From: Andalucia godoyi
Lineage: Eukaryota > Discoba > Jakobea > Jakobida > Andaluciidae
NCBI GenBank assembly: GCA_009859145.1
Contig: VRVR01000041.1
Span: forward strand, 186,001-250,000
Direction: 5' to 3'
Length of the DNA: 64,000 bases
Positions 19,107-29,600 of this stretch are shown piece by piece. Every line of letters begins with the position of its first letter. Positions within the stretch are counted from its first letter, which is position 1. Position numbers and translations under genes: made by a program. Below the pieces are notes generated by a model. It was not told the DNA's origin. It did no database searches and saw nothing but the letters and a program-made list of their open reading frames with translations.

Positions 19107-20675
19107 CTAATCCAGCTGCGTACGGATGGTGCCCGTTGGATCCTGTAGACCAATCGAAACAACAGGTGGGCAGTTCTTCAGGCTGTCGATGATTCTCTCG
19201 ACATGTTCAAACGACTCGGTCTCGAGCTCGATCTGCGTTTTCACAAATCCTATGGGTGTCTTCATGTCCATGAAGGCACGCTCGTGCTCGACTTGACGAA
19301 CCGAAGCCTTTTCTTTTCCGATTGCAGAAAGGACTTGTGCGAGGGACCCCGGTCGATCGTGCATGGTGACGACGATTCTGGCCAGTCGTCCGTCTTGAAC
19401 AAGACCTCGTTCGATGATTTTTCCGAGGATAGTCATGTCGATATTTCCTCCTGTGCAGATCAGAGCTACCTTCTTGTTCTCCAAGGGCAGTTTCTTGTTG
19501 AGCAACGCTGCAAGAGTGGTGGATCCAGAGCCTTCGACGACGGTCTTCTCATACTGAAGCAAGCGCAAAACAGCGAGCGAGATTTCGTTTTCGTTCACCA
19601 GTGCAATGTCGTCCACGTACTTTTCAAGATACGGAAGAACCATGTTTCCAACTCGCCGAACTGCAATGCCATCCGCGATTGTTGCGCGGAACGGGACTTC
19701 TGTTACGATGTGCTGTTTCTTGGACAAGAAGCCCGAAGCCATGTTCTCCGCCTCGACGCCAAACACCTTGATATCCGGGTTGAGCTCCTTGAGAACCATG
19801 GAGACTCCTGCAATCACACCACCACCACCGATCGGAACCACCACCGCATCGAGATCTGGGCACTGGTCAAAAAGCTCGAGCCCGAGGGTTCCCTGTCCGG
19901 CAATTGTGTTGAACCGATCAAACGCATGCACATACAGTCTGTTTTCCGCAATTGAAATCTTCTGCGCTTCCATTGCAGCGTCATCAAAGGACTCTCCATG
20001 CAGGATAATGGTGCCTCCCCACCTTCTTGTTCCAACGATCTTTGCAATCGGAGTCGTTGTTGGCATGACAATCTTCGCATCAATTCCAAGAGCCTGTGCA
20101 TGGAACGCCACGGCCTGTGCATGGTTACCAGCCGACGCAAGGACAACGCCATTCTTTGCTTCTTGTGGCGACAGCTGGAGCAAATTATTCAACGCTCCTC
20201 GCTCCTTATACGAGCCCGTAACCTGGTTGTTCTCCAACTTGATATACACGTCATTGTTCGTAAGTTTCGACAGCCCATGTGAGTAATTTAGAGGAGTCAC
20301 TCGCAGTCTCCCTGCAATCCGCTTTCGAGCCGCAACCACATCATGGAACGAAGGCAACCGAACAGCTGTAGTCCCCGTGCCAACTCCGCCATTGCTGCTC
20401 TGATTACCACTACCACTACTACTGCTGCTGCTACTGCTACCCGGATTGCCCGTCGAAAAGGATGACCCATTGCCGTTGGACTGCTCTTCATATGCAGAAT
20501 GAAGACTCGGAACCAGCGGATCGTCTTGATCCGCAGCAAGCGAAGGCGGATGCATCGAGTTCATCGTCGACGGAGTCGTTGACGACGATGAAGGATGAGG
20601 ATTTACTGCAAGTTTCTCGGGAAACGTCGAATAAAACTGCCGACCATGCGCACGCAACGCTCGGAAACGATGCAT
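19107..20675 (-). CDS. Threonine dehydratase (deaminase), PLP-dependent, with ACT domain
   Basis: 522 residues. Converts threonine to 2-oxobutyrate and ammonia using pyridoxal phosphate. An N-terminal Arg-rich, Ser-rich leader (MHRFRALRAHGRQFYS) suggests a mitochondrial presequence, followed by a Ser/Gly/Asn-rich linker. The catalytic domain starts FHDVVAARKRIAGRLRVTPL and has NNQVTGSYKERGALN with the PLP lysine (Tyr where most relatives have Phe), SAGNHAQAVA, and the phosphate-binding loop PIGGGGVIAG. A single C-terminal ACT domain (RIVVTMHDRPGSLAQVLSAI) matches the short, catabolic TdcB-like form rather than the two-ACT biosynthetic IlvA. The ATG at 20675 is the first one; upstream codons form a poly-Lys run from a low-complexity leader. 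Confidence 0.93.
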   Translation of the reverse strand: MHRFRALRAHGRQFYSTFPEKLAVNPHPSSSSTTPSTMNSMHPPSLAADQDDPLVPSLHSAYEEQSNGNGSSFSTGNPGSSSSSSSSGSGNQSSNGGVGTGTTAVRLPSFHDVVAARKRIAGRLRVTPLNYSHGLSKLTNNDVYIKLENNQVTGSYKERGALNNLLQLSPQEAKNGVVLASAGNHAQAVAFHAQALGIDAKIVMPTTTPIAKIVGTRRWGGTIILHGESFDDAAMEAQKISIAENRLYVHAFDRFNTIAGQGTLGLELFDQCPDLDAVVVPIGGGGVIAGVSMVLKELNPDIKVFGVEAENMASGFLSKKQHIVTEVPFRATIADGIAVRRVGNMVLPYLEKYVDDIALVNENEISLAVLRLLQYEKTVVEGSGSTTLAALLNKKLPLENKKVALICTGGNIDMTILGKIIERGLVQDGRLARIVVTMHDRPGSLAQVLSAIGKEKASVRQVEHERAFMDMKTPIGFVKTQIELETESFEHVERIIDSLKNCPPVVSIGLQDPTGTIRTQLD

Positions 20676-20857
20676 CTTAAACTTCTTTCTTTTTTCCCCC
20701 CCCCTTTTTTTTTTCTTTTTCTTTTTCTTTCTTTGAAAAGTCCCTCCCAAAAAAATATTAAAGAATGAATGAATGAATGAAAATTAAAAATTTATAACAT
20801 AAAAAAGTTGCAAAAGAAGAAAGAAAATGAAGAAGGTGTGGTTAAGAGAGAAGCAGA

Positions 20858-20900
20858 ACCCATAGGAACCCACATAGGAACCCATAGGAACCCAAAGGCT
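20858..20900. repeat. GAACCCATAG-type short tandem repeat
   Basis: Four imperfect copies of a ten-base unit built on GGAACCCATA, in the gap between threonine dehydratase and dispersed repeat A. Confidence 0.8.
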
Positions 20901-21005
20901 TCCCCAAAAGGACAGCTCATGGTCAAACAACACCCAACAGACCGAAAAGAAAAAGAAAGGGGCAAATGTAAGCCCACGATGCATCAATTGAGGCTTTCTT
21001 TTTTC

Positions 21006-21097
21006 CGGTAGAAATATCGCGTCTCCACAAGATAAAGCGTTGGAAATAAAATCAAAACTCCCGAAATGATGTTGTTTGATGTCCGTACGCAAAACGG
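21006..21097 (+). repeat. Dispersed repeat A, copy 1
   Basis: 92 bp matching 42813-42903 on the same strand at roughly 90 percent, with only scattered substitutions and one small indel. Invariant blocks include ATCGCGTCTCCA, TAAAATCAAAACTCCCGA, ATGATGTTGTTTGATGTCC and TACGCAAAACGG. It ends about 215 bp before the start codon of the downstream dioxygenase; copy 2 ends about 256 bp before that of IQUB. It is not a tRNA, 5S rRNA, or a spliceosomal RNA I can recognise. Confidence 0.85.
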
Positions 21098-21311
21098 TCA
21101 AAACCCTTAGGTTTGATTGGGAACAAAGTGCGAAATGATCATGGTTATCTTCCGTTTTCTATTTTTACAAATCTTTTTTTAAATTTTTTTAAATTAATTT
21201 TACAATAGTAATGCTCCTCTTTTCACTGTATTATTATCATTATTTTAATTCCAGTAAGTAGGGTTTTGAAAGATCGTTCAGAGCCAGCGAAACAACGACA
21301 GCAATAAGAAG

Positions 21312-22349
21312 ATGGAGAACTTTCCAGTGATTGATCTTGAACCGTTCCTGAATGGCGAGGCGTGCCCGGAAACATGTGCACAGGTTGCAAAGCTTCTTCA
21401 TGACACCGGGATTCTGATTCTTCGTGATCCCCGAGTTTCCGAAAGCGACAATGATACGTTTCTGAACCTTATGGAGCGGTACTACGACCAACCGGATGAG
21501 GTCAAGCTGCAGGATGTGCGTCCGCACTTGTCGTACCAGGTGGGAGCGACTCCGGAAGGAACGGAAGTTGCGCGCAACAATGACGATGCGGTTGCCAAGC
21601 TTGGGGACTTGCAGAAGCCCCACGAGTTGAAAAAGGCAGATCCCAAATGGAGGTTTTTCTGGCGTGTGGGAGAGAGACCCGCGGCGTCCGAGTCAAAGTA
21701 CCCGGAGCTGAACGCTGCACCGGTGTACCCGAAGGCATTCCCAGAGTGGGAGTCTGTGATGAACATGTGGGGTGGGAAGATGATTGCTGCGGTGCGAACT
21801 GCAGTGGAAATGCTTGCCTTGGGATTCAGCTTGCCAAGGGACACATTCACTTCCAAGATGGTCAAGGGACCGCACCTGCTCGCACCCACGGGATCCAACA
21901 TTGCAAAGTTCCATGATATTGGAGCAGTCATGGCCGGATTCCACTACGATTTGAACTTCCTGACTTGCCATGGTCGCTCGAGATACCCGGGACTATATGC
22001 CTGGCTTCGTGATGGAACCAAGGTCAAGGTCCGCGTTCCCAGTGGCTGCTTGTTGGTTCAGGCAGGAAAGCAGGCAGAATGGCTCACGGGAGGATATGTC
22101 ATGGCAGGATTCCACGAAGTCGTCGTCACGGAAGATACCTTGGCTGCTTGGGAACGTGCAAAGCAGGAGGGTCGCTCCGAATGGCGTGTTTCCTCAACGC
22201 TGTTCTCCCACATTGCGTCGGATGTCACCCTTCAGCCAGTTGGACCGTTTGCAACCGAGGAAGCGTTGGCAAAGTACCCGCCTACGGATGCTGGCAAGCA
22301 GGTTGCCGACGAGCTCCAGGCGATCAACCTCTCGGGAAACAAGATGTAA
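21312..22349 (+). CDS. 2-oxoglutarate/Fe(II) dioxygenase, isopenicillin N synthase-like
   Basis: 345 residues, single exon. N-terminal DIOX_N-type start MENFPVIDLEPFLNG. The double-stranded beta-helix core supplies the iron ligands His and Asp in AGFHYDLNFLTCH and the distal His in GGYVMAGFHEVVV, with an Arg-x-Ser (RVSSTLFSH) where 2-oxoglutarate is normally bound. Such enzymes hydroxylate or desaturate small molecules; the substrate is not predictable. A copy of dispersed repeat A lies upstream. Confidence 0.88.
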   Translation: MENFPVIDLEPFLNGEACPETCAQVAKLLHDTGILILRDPRVSESDNDTFLNLMERYYDQPDEVKLQDVRPHLSYQVGATPEGTEVARNNDDAVAKLGDLQKPHELKKADPKWRFFWRVGERPAASESKYPELNAAPVYPKAFPEWESVMNMWGGKMIAAVRTAVEMLALGFSLPRDTFTSKMVKGPHLLAPTGSNIAKFHDIGAVMAGFHYDLNFLTCHGRSRYPGLYAWLRDGTKVKVRVPSGCLLVQAGKQAEWLTGGYVMAGFHEVVVTEDTLAAWERAKQEGRSEWRVSSTLFSHIASDVTLQPVGPFATEEALAKYPPTDAGKQVADELQAINLSGNKM

Positions 22350-22628
22350 ACATAGCAGGACCCCCTGCGTTCTCTGAGAAGTTCTCTCAACCCGATGTAA
22401 CGTTCGTTTGTTTGTTGTCTGTCTGTCTGTCTGTCTGTTTATTTGTTTGTCTGTTTGTTTTTCCCGTTTGCGCTTCCCCACAGTTCTTTCCAAAGTTTGA
22501 ATAAAATCAAAAGTGGATCGAATGTGCAAAGTGACCAACTTTGGCGTCCCAAAATAAATGAACGAGCATGGTTGACAGGAGGTCTCCAAAGGGGAAAAAC
22601 AACCACAAAAATCAACTTTTACGAGAGT

Positions 22629-25600
22629 CTATGTGGATGGAATCCGCGATGACTTGCGGTTCTTCCAGTCGTCCAATTTGCGCCGATTTGCTTGCGAACC
22701 AACCAGCGTCTGCAGACACGCGCCAGCACTTCGACGAAGCGACGCGTGCTCGGGAGAGGTGTGCGTGGAACACCATTCTACAAGGGACGCCAGTGCTTCC
22801 ACAGCACCATGCTCTCCGAGTTTGGCCGACATGGACGGAGACTCTGCTGCAATTTGCTTTGACAAGAGACAGCACTCCTTGAGAAGCTCCAAGGATGATT
22901 CTGAATGCGAGTTCATGAGATGAACCAGACCCTTCATGACTGCTGGAGAAAACAGCGCAGCGTGCGAAATCGGAGCAGTCGCACTGGTTGAACTGGATGA
23001 AGACGACGTGGACGTGGGAGACGAAGAAGGCGGCAACGAGAGGGTTCGCCAGAGAGAAACTAGATACAGATGAGCGCGATTACGGTTCGAAGTGAAAGGA
23101 ACCCAGTCAAACAGCGGGGAGAGCGCGCTTTCAAGAGTAGATAGCACAGCGAGGGCGGAGAAGCCGGCCGAAAGTGCATGAGTGTAGAGAGCCAACAGGG
23201 CTTCCAGGAAAAGATCCACGGTGGATGAACGGGGAATGCTTGATACGATACGGTTCCAATGAGGGATCAAAGAGTTCGAAACGGAGGAAAGCATCACTGG
23301 ATCCGTGCAGCGAACAAGAAATGTTGAAATCAGTATCGTGTGGTCTCGCAGCTGCTTCTTCTTGTCGCCAATGACGGACTCCAGCACTGGGTCCGTGAAG
23401 CACAACACGCTGAACAGCATTTCCAAAAATGAAACCAGACCAACGTCGATGAGAATAGCTCGTCGATCGTGATTTTCCATTTCTTGCGAATCCGATAGAC
23501 ACTGTCGAAGAAGTGCAAGGCATTTCTCGGCGACACCTACACTCCGAGAAAACACAGACCTGGTTATGACTTCAGAAAGTCCCGCAGTCGAAGACGCCAG
23601 TGTCGGGTTTGCAGGCCTGTTGGAAGAAGCAAGAGAAGCGGTGGAGGATCCAAGGCCAGAATTGGAGCTCCCCGGCGATTCCGAAGACAAGCGATGCAAC
23701 GCAATGCTGAGAGACCGTGAACCGAGCGTCACTACAAATTCCAGTCCCCGTCCACTAGCAACCATTAGTCGGTTCGCAGGAAGCAGAGACAAAATGACGA
23801 GGCAAGCGGTCACCTTGTCAACCAGTTCGAGAGTGGACGAAAGAGCACGGTCATCATCCGCGGTCTGCAGCTGTGCAGCAGGACTGTCGGCGTCACGCTC
23901 CACCACAAGCGATAAAAAATGAGTCGTTTCGGCGCACATTCCCAACAAGATTGGAATAAGGCCGATTTGGCCCAGAATCTGCTTGTTTGTATCATTGAGT
24001 GCACAGTTTCGAACACATGAGACGGCATTCTCGAGAACTGCCAGCGATTCGCTGTTCCGAATAGTGTCAACAAACACATCGAGGCCTCCGCACTTTCGCA
24101 TCTGCACTCTGTTTTCGCTTACACTCGTCAAATTCCACAGAGTTCCTGTTATATTCTCCAGAATCGTGTGGCGAGAGGGGATGTCCTTTCGATGCGTGTA
24201 AGTTTCGCAGAGGACGACGAGAGCGTCGATACCGCCGTATTCTCGGATTTTGTGTTTGTTTTCGACATCGACACCCAAATTCCACAACGCGCCAATTGCA
24301 TTTTCATGAACGGACGTAACTTCACGGATGCGCTCTCGCTGGAATTCCGCAGTGCCGTGCGAGTCCACCGGCGCAGATGCTGCTGTTGCTGCTGTTGCTG
24401 CTGTTGCTGATGGTGCTACTGTTGTTGTTGTTGCTATTGTCGTCGTCGTCGATGCAGGCTGTGCAGGCTTCGTTTCGGATTCAGCAGATGCGTGCTCGGA
24501 ACCAAGTCCTAGCGCCTTTTCAGAAGCTTCCTCGTTTGCAGCAGAGGTCGTCGAGATGGCATGCAACTCGCCATCAGATTCAACCTTTCCAGACCCTGCA
24601 GCCATCGAAATATCCACAGACTCATCGATGGTCGACACCACAGACGGATCTTCGTCGTCGTTCACTTCAGACGACGTTTGCAAACTGTCCTCAGCACTGC
24701 CGTCCGAAAGTTTTGAATCTTCTACCAGCTGCGGCCCGACGGCAGTTGTGGAATGCGCGGACGCCTGCGGCTCGCCCGCAGGAGTTTGCGCTCTGGAGCC
24801 TACGCGAGCGCTGCCTTCGGACTCCGCATCCACGGACTCGGGAAGCGAGACCTCGCAAAGCCGGATTAGAATTTCAATGGCGCCAATTTCCGGAAGCAAC
24901 TTCTTGTTGTCTTCGTTTGAGGCACAGTTCCAGATTGCACCGGCAATCTTGCCTCGGGTGCCCATGGACACCGGACTGTCCAATCTCAACAGGTCCACCA
25001 AAATCTTCAATCCGCCCGATGAGCGCATCCGCTCTTTGATCGTCTCGTTTCGTGTTAAGTAGCCAAGTGCAATGGCGATATTCTCCACGACAACTACGGC
25101 TTCTGGATCTTCTGTACACTGGCTGAGACAATCGAGGATCGCTTCCAGGCCATTGTGCTGTGCAATCTGCGTTCGGTGTGCGTTCGACGAGGAGGCAATT
25201 GGCCAGATCGCAAACGTTGCCTTTTCGAGAACAAACAGCATTGGAGAATTCAGCATATGGAGCAGTGCAGGGATGATAACCGGCCCCACCAACTCGTCCA
25301 GCACCGATCTGTGCGATGCTGACCGCGCAATGTGCGACAGCAACAAGCACGATCCGGCCTTGACGCCATCGTTAATGGATGAGAGCAGCCGCAGCAGCAC
25401 AGGCAGACCCTTTGCCTCCAGAAATTTCCCGATTCCAATCTCACTGTCGTTTTCTGGCTCGGTCATCACCGACAGCAGCTTGAGAACATAGGACTGCACA
25501 TTGGGCCTGGCCGCCACCACCCAGTCCACGAGTCCGCGTATGCACTGGCCCCACTGGTGAAGATTGTGAGGGTCAGCGACAAACGCCGAGGGAAACTCGG

Positions 25601-26090
25601 ATGCCCACGAGCGCTCAAGCCCAACGAGCGCGCGAACAGCATGCACATCGTCCATCTGCGGACCTCGTTTCACCAGCCACAGGCACATGTCAACCTGGCT
25701 CTTTCCAACATTGCTGTTTTCCGACAAGACCTGTTCCTGCACCACACTTTGTACAGCTCGTAGGCACTCGAGCGTCTGCACAACCTCGTCTCTCCGCTTC
25801 TCAAGCACAAGTGTCCCGTCTTCCAGTAGCTGAAGCTCGTCGCGCAGCCTCTTCATTGCGTGTTTCTGAATGGATATCCGCTCGTTGAGTGCCTGACTTT
25901 CCGCATCCATCTCACCAACTCTGCGAGAAACAATTTCGTCGACCGACTCTTGCGTCGATATTGCCTCCTCGTTCACAGAGAGATAAAGTTGCGTGAACGG
26001 CCATTTTGAGATGAACGACGGCGCATGCGAAGAGCGAAGCAGTTGCTCAATATGAGTTGCTGTCAGCAATCCAGGTGCTCGAAACGTCAT
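22629..26090 (-). CDS. Armadillo-repeat protein, unknown role
   Basis: 1153 residues, single exon from the ATG at 26090. Residues about 50-115 form a coiled coil (QALNERISIQKHAMKRLRDE), then armadillo/HEAT repeats from about residue 205 onwards (for example GLPVLLRLLSSINDGVKAGS, GGLKILVDLLRLDSPVSMG, GKIAGAIWNCASNEDNKKLL, NAIGALWNLGVDVENKHKI). An acidic, Thr/Ala-rich low-complexity insert (about 445-600) splits the repeats. The C-terminal half has further helical repeats broken by Ser-rich loops. ARM solenoids bind protein partners; no specific ortholog is recognised. A four-codon upstream ORF overlaps the start codon. Confidence 0.85.
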   Translation of the reverse strand: MTFRAPGLLTATHIEQLLRSSHAPSFISKWPFTQLYLSVNEEAISTQESVDEIVSRRVGEMDAESQALNERISIQKHAMKRLRDELQLLEDGTLVLEKRRDEVVQTLECLRAVQSVVQEQVLSENSNVGKSQVDMCLWLVKRGPQMDDVHAVRALVGLERSWASEFPSAFVADPHNLHQWGQCIRGLVDWVVAARPNVQSYVLKLLSVMTEPENDSEIGIGKFLEAKGLPVLLRLLSSINDGVKAGSCLLLSHIARSASHRSVLDELVGPVIIPALLHMLNSPMLFVLEKATFAIWPIASSSNAHRTQIAQHNGLEAILDCLSQCTEDPEAVVVVENIAIALGYLTRNETIKERMRSSGGLKILVDLLRLDSPVSMGTRGKIAGAIWNCASNEDNKKLLPEIGAIEILIRLCEVSLPESVDAESEGSARVGSRAQTPAGEPQASAHSTTAVGPQLVEDSKLSDGSAEDSLQTSSEVNDDEDPSVVSTIDESVDISMAAGSGKVESDGELHAISTTSAANEEASEKALGLGSEHASAESETKPAQPASTTTTIATTTTVAPSATAATAATAASAPVDSHGTAEFQRERIREVTSVHENAIGALWNLGVDVENKHKIREYGGIDALVVLCETYTHRKDIPSRHTILENITGTLWNLTSVSENRVQMRKCGGLDVFVDTIRNSESLAVLENAVSCVRNCALNDTNKQILGQIGLIPILLGMCAETTHFLSLVVERDADSPAAQLQTADDDRALSSTLELVDKVTACLVILSLLPANRLMVASGRGLEFVVTLGSRSLSIALHRLSSESPGSSNSGLGSSTASLASSNRPANPTLASSTAGLSEVITRSVFSRSVGVAEKCLALLRQCLSDSQEMENHDRRAILIDVGLVSFLEMLFSVLCFTDPVLESVIGDKKKQLRDHTILISTFLVRCTDPVMLSSVSNSLIPHWNRIVSSIPRSSTVDLFLEALLALYTHALSAGFSALAVLSTLESALSPLFDWVPFTSNRNRAHLYLVSLWRTLSLPPSSSPTSTSSSSSSTSATAPISHAALFSPAVMKGLVHLMNSHSESSLELLKECCLLSKQIAAESPSMSAKLGEHGAVEALASLVEWCSTHTSPEHASLRRSAGACLQTLVGSQANRRKLDDWKNRKSSRIPST

Positions 26091-26101
26091 ACCGTTCTCA
26101 T
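26087..26101 (-). promoter_or_regulatory. Four-codon upstream ORF overlapping the ARM-gene start
   Basis: Reading leftwards, ATG-AGA-ACG-GTA-TGA ends so that its TGA shares bases with the main ATG (an ATGA overlap). In scanning eukaryotes such a minimal overlapping uORF usually lowers initiation at the main start. Whether the leader begins upstream of it is unknown. Confidence 0.45.
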
Positions 26102-26189
26102 GCAAGCCCCGCAATGGCACTCAAACCAATACACACAACCCCAGCCCCACCAACTAACTTTAAAATAGTATATAAACTATAATCGATTA

Positions 26190-26226
26190 TCAACTGTCAA
26201 TTGTCAATTGTCAATTGTCAATTGAT
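26190..26226. repeat. (GTCAATT)n heptamer repeat
   Basis: Four to five copies of a 7-bp unit in the gap between the divergent ARM and NEK genes. A second simple tract, GT-rich (about 26591-26649), sits just before the NEK start codon. Confidence 0.85.
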
Positions 26227-26676
26227 TAATGATATATAAGCTGCAACTCGAGAGATTCCAACGCGTGCAGAAGAAACGAGGACCGATGCGATGAGTCCTG
26301 CAGCAAAAGGCGCCAATTGCAAGCGGATCGTTAATGCTTTGCGTACGACGGGCGAGATCCTGAACTTCCCCAAATGTCCCCGAAGTCCCCTCGAAGTCCC
26401 TAAAGTCCTGAAAGACCAAATACAGCGAATGCGGAATGACGTGCCCAATCTTGCTCTCTGGATTTAGGAAACCTTTTCTTTCTCTTCCTTCTTCTTTTTC
26501 TTTCTTCCTTCTTTGCATTTTTTTCACTCGATTCCTCATTTTCATTGACTCTTTCTTGCTCTTTTGTTCTTTTGTTTTCTGGCATATTACCCGTGCGCGC
26601 GCGTGTGAGTGTGTGTGCGAGTGTGTGTGCGAGTGTGTGTGTGTTGTTTGTTGACGCGGAAGAGTGCAGGGGGAAA

Positions 26677-29600
26677 ATGAGTGAATCGAATTATCGGCGA
26701 ATTAAGCTTGTCGGAAAGGGAACGTTTGGACAGGCGTTCTTGGTGCAGCGCGTGGACAACGGCAAGCAGTTTATCATGAAGAAGATCAACATCAGCAATA
26801 TGAACAGCCAGGAACGTGCGGACGCGATGAATGAAGTTCGGCTCTTGTCGTCTCTGAAGCATCCGAACATTGTCGAGTACATCGAGTCGTTTACAGACAC
26901 AACGGGAAATCTGTGCATTGTGATGGAGTATGCGGAAAGGGGGGATCTGTACGACGCTATTAAGAGACAGGCTGCGCTGAACAAGCCGTTTGCAGAAGAA
27001 CAGATTGTGGATTGGCTGCTGCAAGTGTGCCTCGCTATCAAGCACTGTCATGACAAGAAGATTTTGCATCGAGATATCAAGTCGCAGAACATCTTTCTGA
27101 CGGCACAAAATAAGGTCAAAATCGGCGACTTTGGAATCGCAAGAGTCTTGAAAAATACGCTGGACTATGCGAAAACAATGGTCGGGACTCCGTACTACAT
27201 GTCCCCCGAAATCTGCCAGGAAAAGCCGTACAACAACAAGTCGGACGTCTGGTCAATTGGATGTGTCCTGTACGAGCTTCTCACGATGCGACATGCGTTT
27301 GATGCTCAGAACATGCGAGGCCTCGTGGTGAAAATCTTGAGAGGCGTGTATCCCCCGGTGCCCACATCGTACTCCGAAGACCTGCGGCTGTTGGTGGGGC
27401 AAATGTTTGAAAGAGACCCTAGAAAGCGCTTGTCCGTGAATGGCATCTTGCGCACGCCACTGATGAGATCGCGAATTTCTAAATTCTTGTCCGAATCCAT
27501 GATTCGAAAGGAGGGGTTGGTCGTTGCACCTGCCGCTCCCGCGGTCCCTGTCCCGCGCGGAATGTCTCCTGCATTCCAGTTTCCGCCTTCACAGCAACAG
27601 CCGATTCCAGTTGCACGCGCAGTTCCAGCGAACGGTGTCATCCGCAGCGGATTACAGCCCACCCCGGCCGGTCAAAATGCGGCAGCACCGAGCAATCTGA
27701 GTCCGCCTGTTCCTGCTCCTGCGCCTCGAAATCCTCCCACAGAGCCAGATCGGAGGTCACAACAGATTGCCCAGACTCCAGCTCCGTTACCACAGCAGCA
27801 AAATGTGGAGAAGCAGAGTGCACTGGATGCAGAGAGGAGGAAGCAGTTCTTTGATGCCCAAGAAGCAGCGCGTCAGAACCGCCTCCGTGCTCTCGGTGAC
27901 TTGGACGGACCGTCTCCAGAGAGAAGAGAGTCTCCTCATAATCTTCAACAACAGCAACAGCCTGCAGTAGAACTGGAAGGTCGAAAGGCTTCGAAACTGG
28001 ATGAACAGGCGAAGAGAGAAGCGGATTTTGCAAATTTGCAGCGCGAGTACTACGTAGAGATGCGGGCACAGGCAGCGCGGAACAAGGCTCGGTTGAATGA
28101 GGATCTAGGCATCCAGAGAGGTATTTCTCCGGTCCTCGCAGCGCCGGCCAATCCGTCTCCTCGAGGTCAGGTTGGCGGTCCTTCCAGTGCTGCGGCCGTC
28201 GCACCGAACTATTCAAGTCCGGCTTTGGAAATGGAAAAGCGGAAAGCTGAGGAGCGCAGAGTTGCCGAGGAAGCATTGTTGGCGCAACAGAGAAAAGTCT
28301 TCTTTGAGAATCGTGCACAGCGTGAGGAGAACAAAAGAAGACTGTATGAGGATCTGGGCCGTGCTCCAGCTGTTGCCGCTCTGGAAAAGCCTGTGCAACA
28401 ACAGCCGCAGCTTTCTGCAGCACAAATGGCGCGCCAGCGCGAAGACGAAGCTGCACGCCAGCGCGCCGAGGCAGTGCGAGCGAGCGAGCAAGATGCAGCG
28501 TCGAAGCGAAAGCTCGAGGAAGACCGGATGCGAAGGGAAGCAGCTGCACGTTACGAATCAAAGCTTCGAGAGAAAGAGACTCGGGAAGAGGAGAAGCGCA
28601 GAAAGGAGGAAGCGGATCGGCAAAAGCGAGAAGAATGGGAAAGGCAGCGGGCACAGAAGAAGGCTGAGGAGGCGCGGATGGAGGCGGAACGGAAGGAGCG
28701 TCTCAAGAAGATGATGGGCAATGTGAAGAATGCAGAGCCGAGGGCAAAGATACGTCCCTCGTCACCACCTTCAGTTGTTAGCAGCGGGAATCGCGCCTCG
28801 GGTGATTTTAGCAGAAACCCGAGGTTGTCGGCAGCGGAGGATGCACGATCTAGTGCCGACATCATGGATGAGATGATGGCCAAGGAGGAGGCCCGCAAAG
28901 CACGAGAAGCTGCTCGCGAAGAAGAAAGGAAAAAGTTTCGTGAGCAACGAGCCAAGTTGGTTGCACAGAAGAACGCCGATCCTTCGAGTGATATTGTTAT
29001 TGTAGAGGCTCCAAACAGGAGACGGGCGCTCTCCGAACCACCCGCACCCGCACCCGCACCCGCAGCCGCAGCCGCAGCCCTTACCCCAGTTCCACCTCCA
29101 GTTCCCGTTCCTGCTGCTGCGGCGGCGGTTTCCGCTGCTTCTTCTTCCGTAGTTGCCGGACCGAGTCCCTCACGGAGCGACCCAAAGGACGCAGATCACC
29201 TTGCGACGAACACTAGTCAAGAGGGTGCGAGGCTTTCCGACATGGACTCGTTGGAGGATGAAATCGACCATCAGCACAAACTGGAGGATTTTGGCGATTT
29301 GCCAAACGATTTCGAACCGGACGCTGACGATTTGGGCTCTACTCTAGGAACGCAGGATTTGGATTTGTCCTCCACGGCCTCTTCGAGTGATTTTGAGGAT
29401 GAAGAAGACGACAACATTGCAGATGCTCTTGCGCAGAAACTCCAGTTTGATCGGCCGGAAGCAGACAAGTTTCGTTTGGATGGAAATACATTGCGACTGC
29501 CGAATCTGAGTGAGCGCGATTCCCTCGCTGCTCGGATTGAGAATCTGCGCATGTACATTGAGAAGTCGGTCGGCGTCGACGCATTTCTGGAATCATACAT

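Noticed and set aside
19203-20286. Two long plus-strand ORFs opposite threonine dehydratase
   Set aside because: Antisense shadows of a gene with clear PLP and ACT motifs.
21006-21097. Idea that repeat A is a spliced-leader RNA (conserved GTAG near the left end)
   Set aside because: A leader exon upstream of the GT would have to be identical in both copies; the upstream sequences differ completely.
24328-25062. Plus-strand ORF with poly-Ala/Val opposite the ARM-repeat gene
   Set aside because: Arises from the low-complexity GCT/GTT stretch of the real gene on the other strand.
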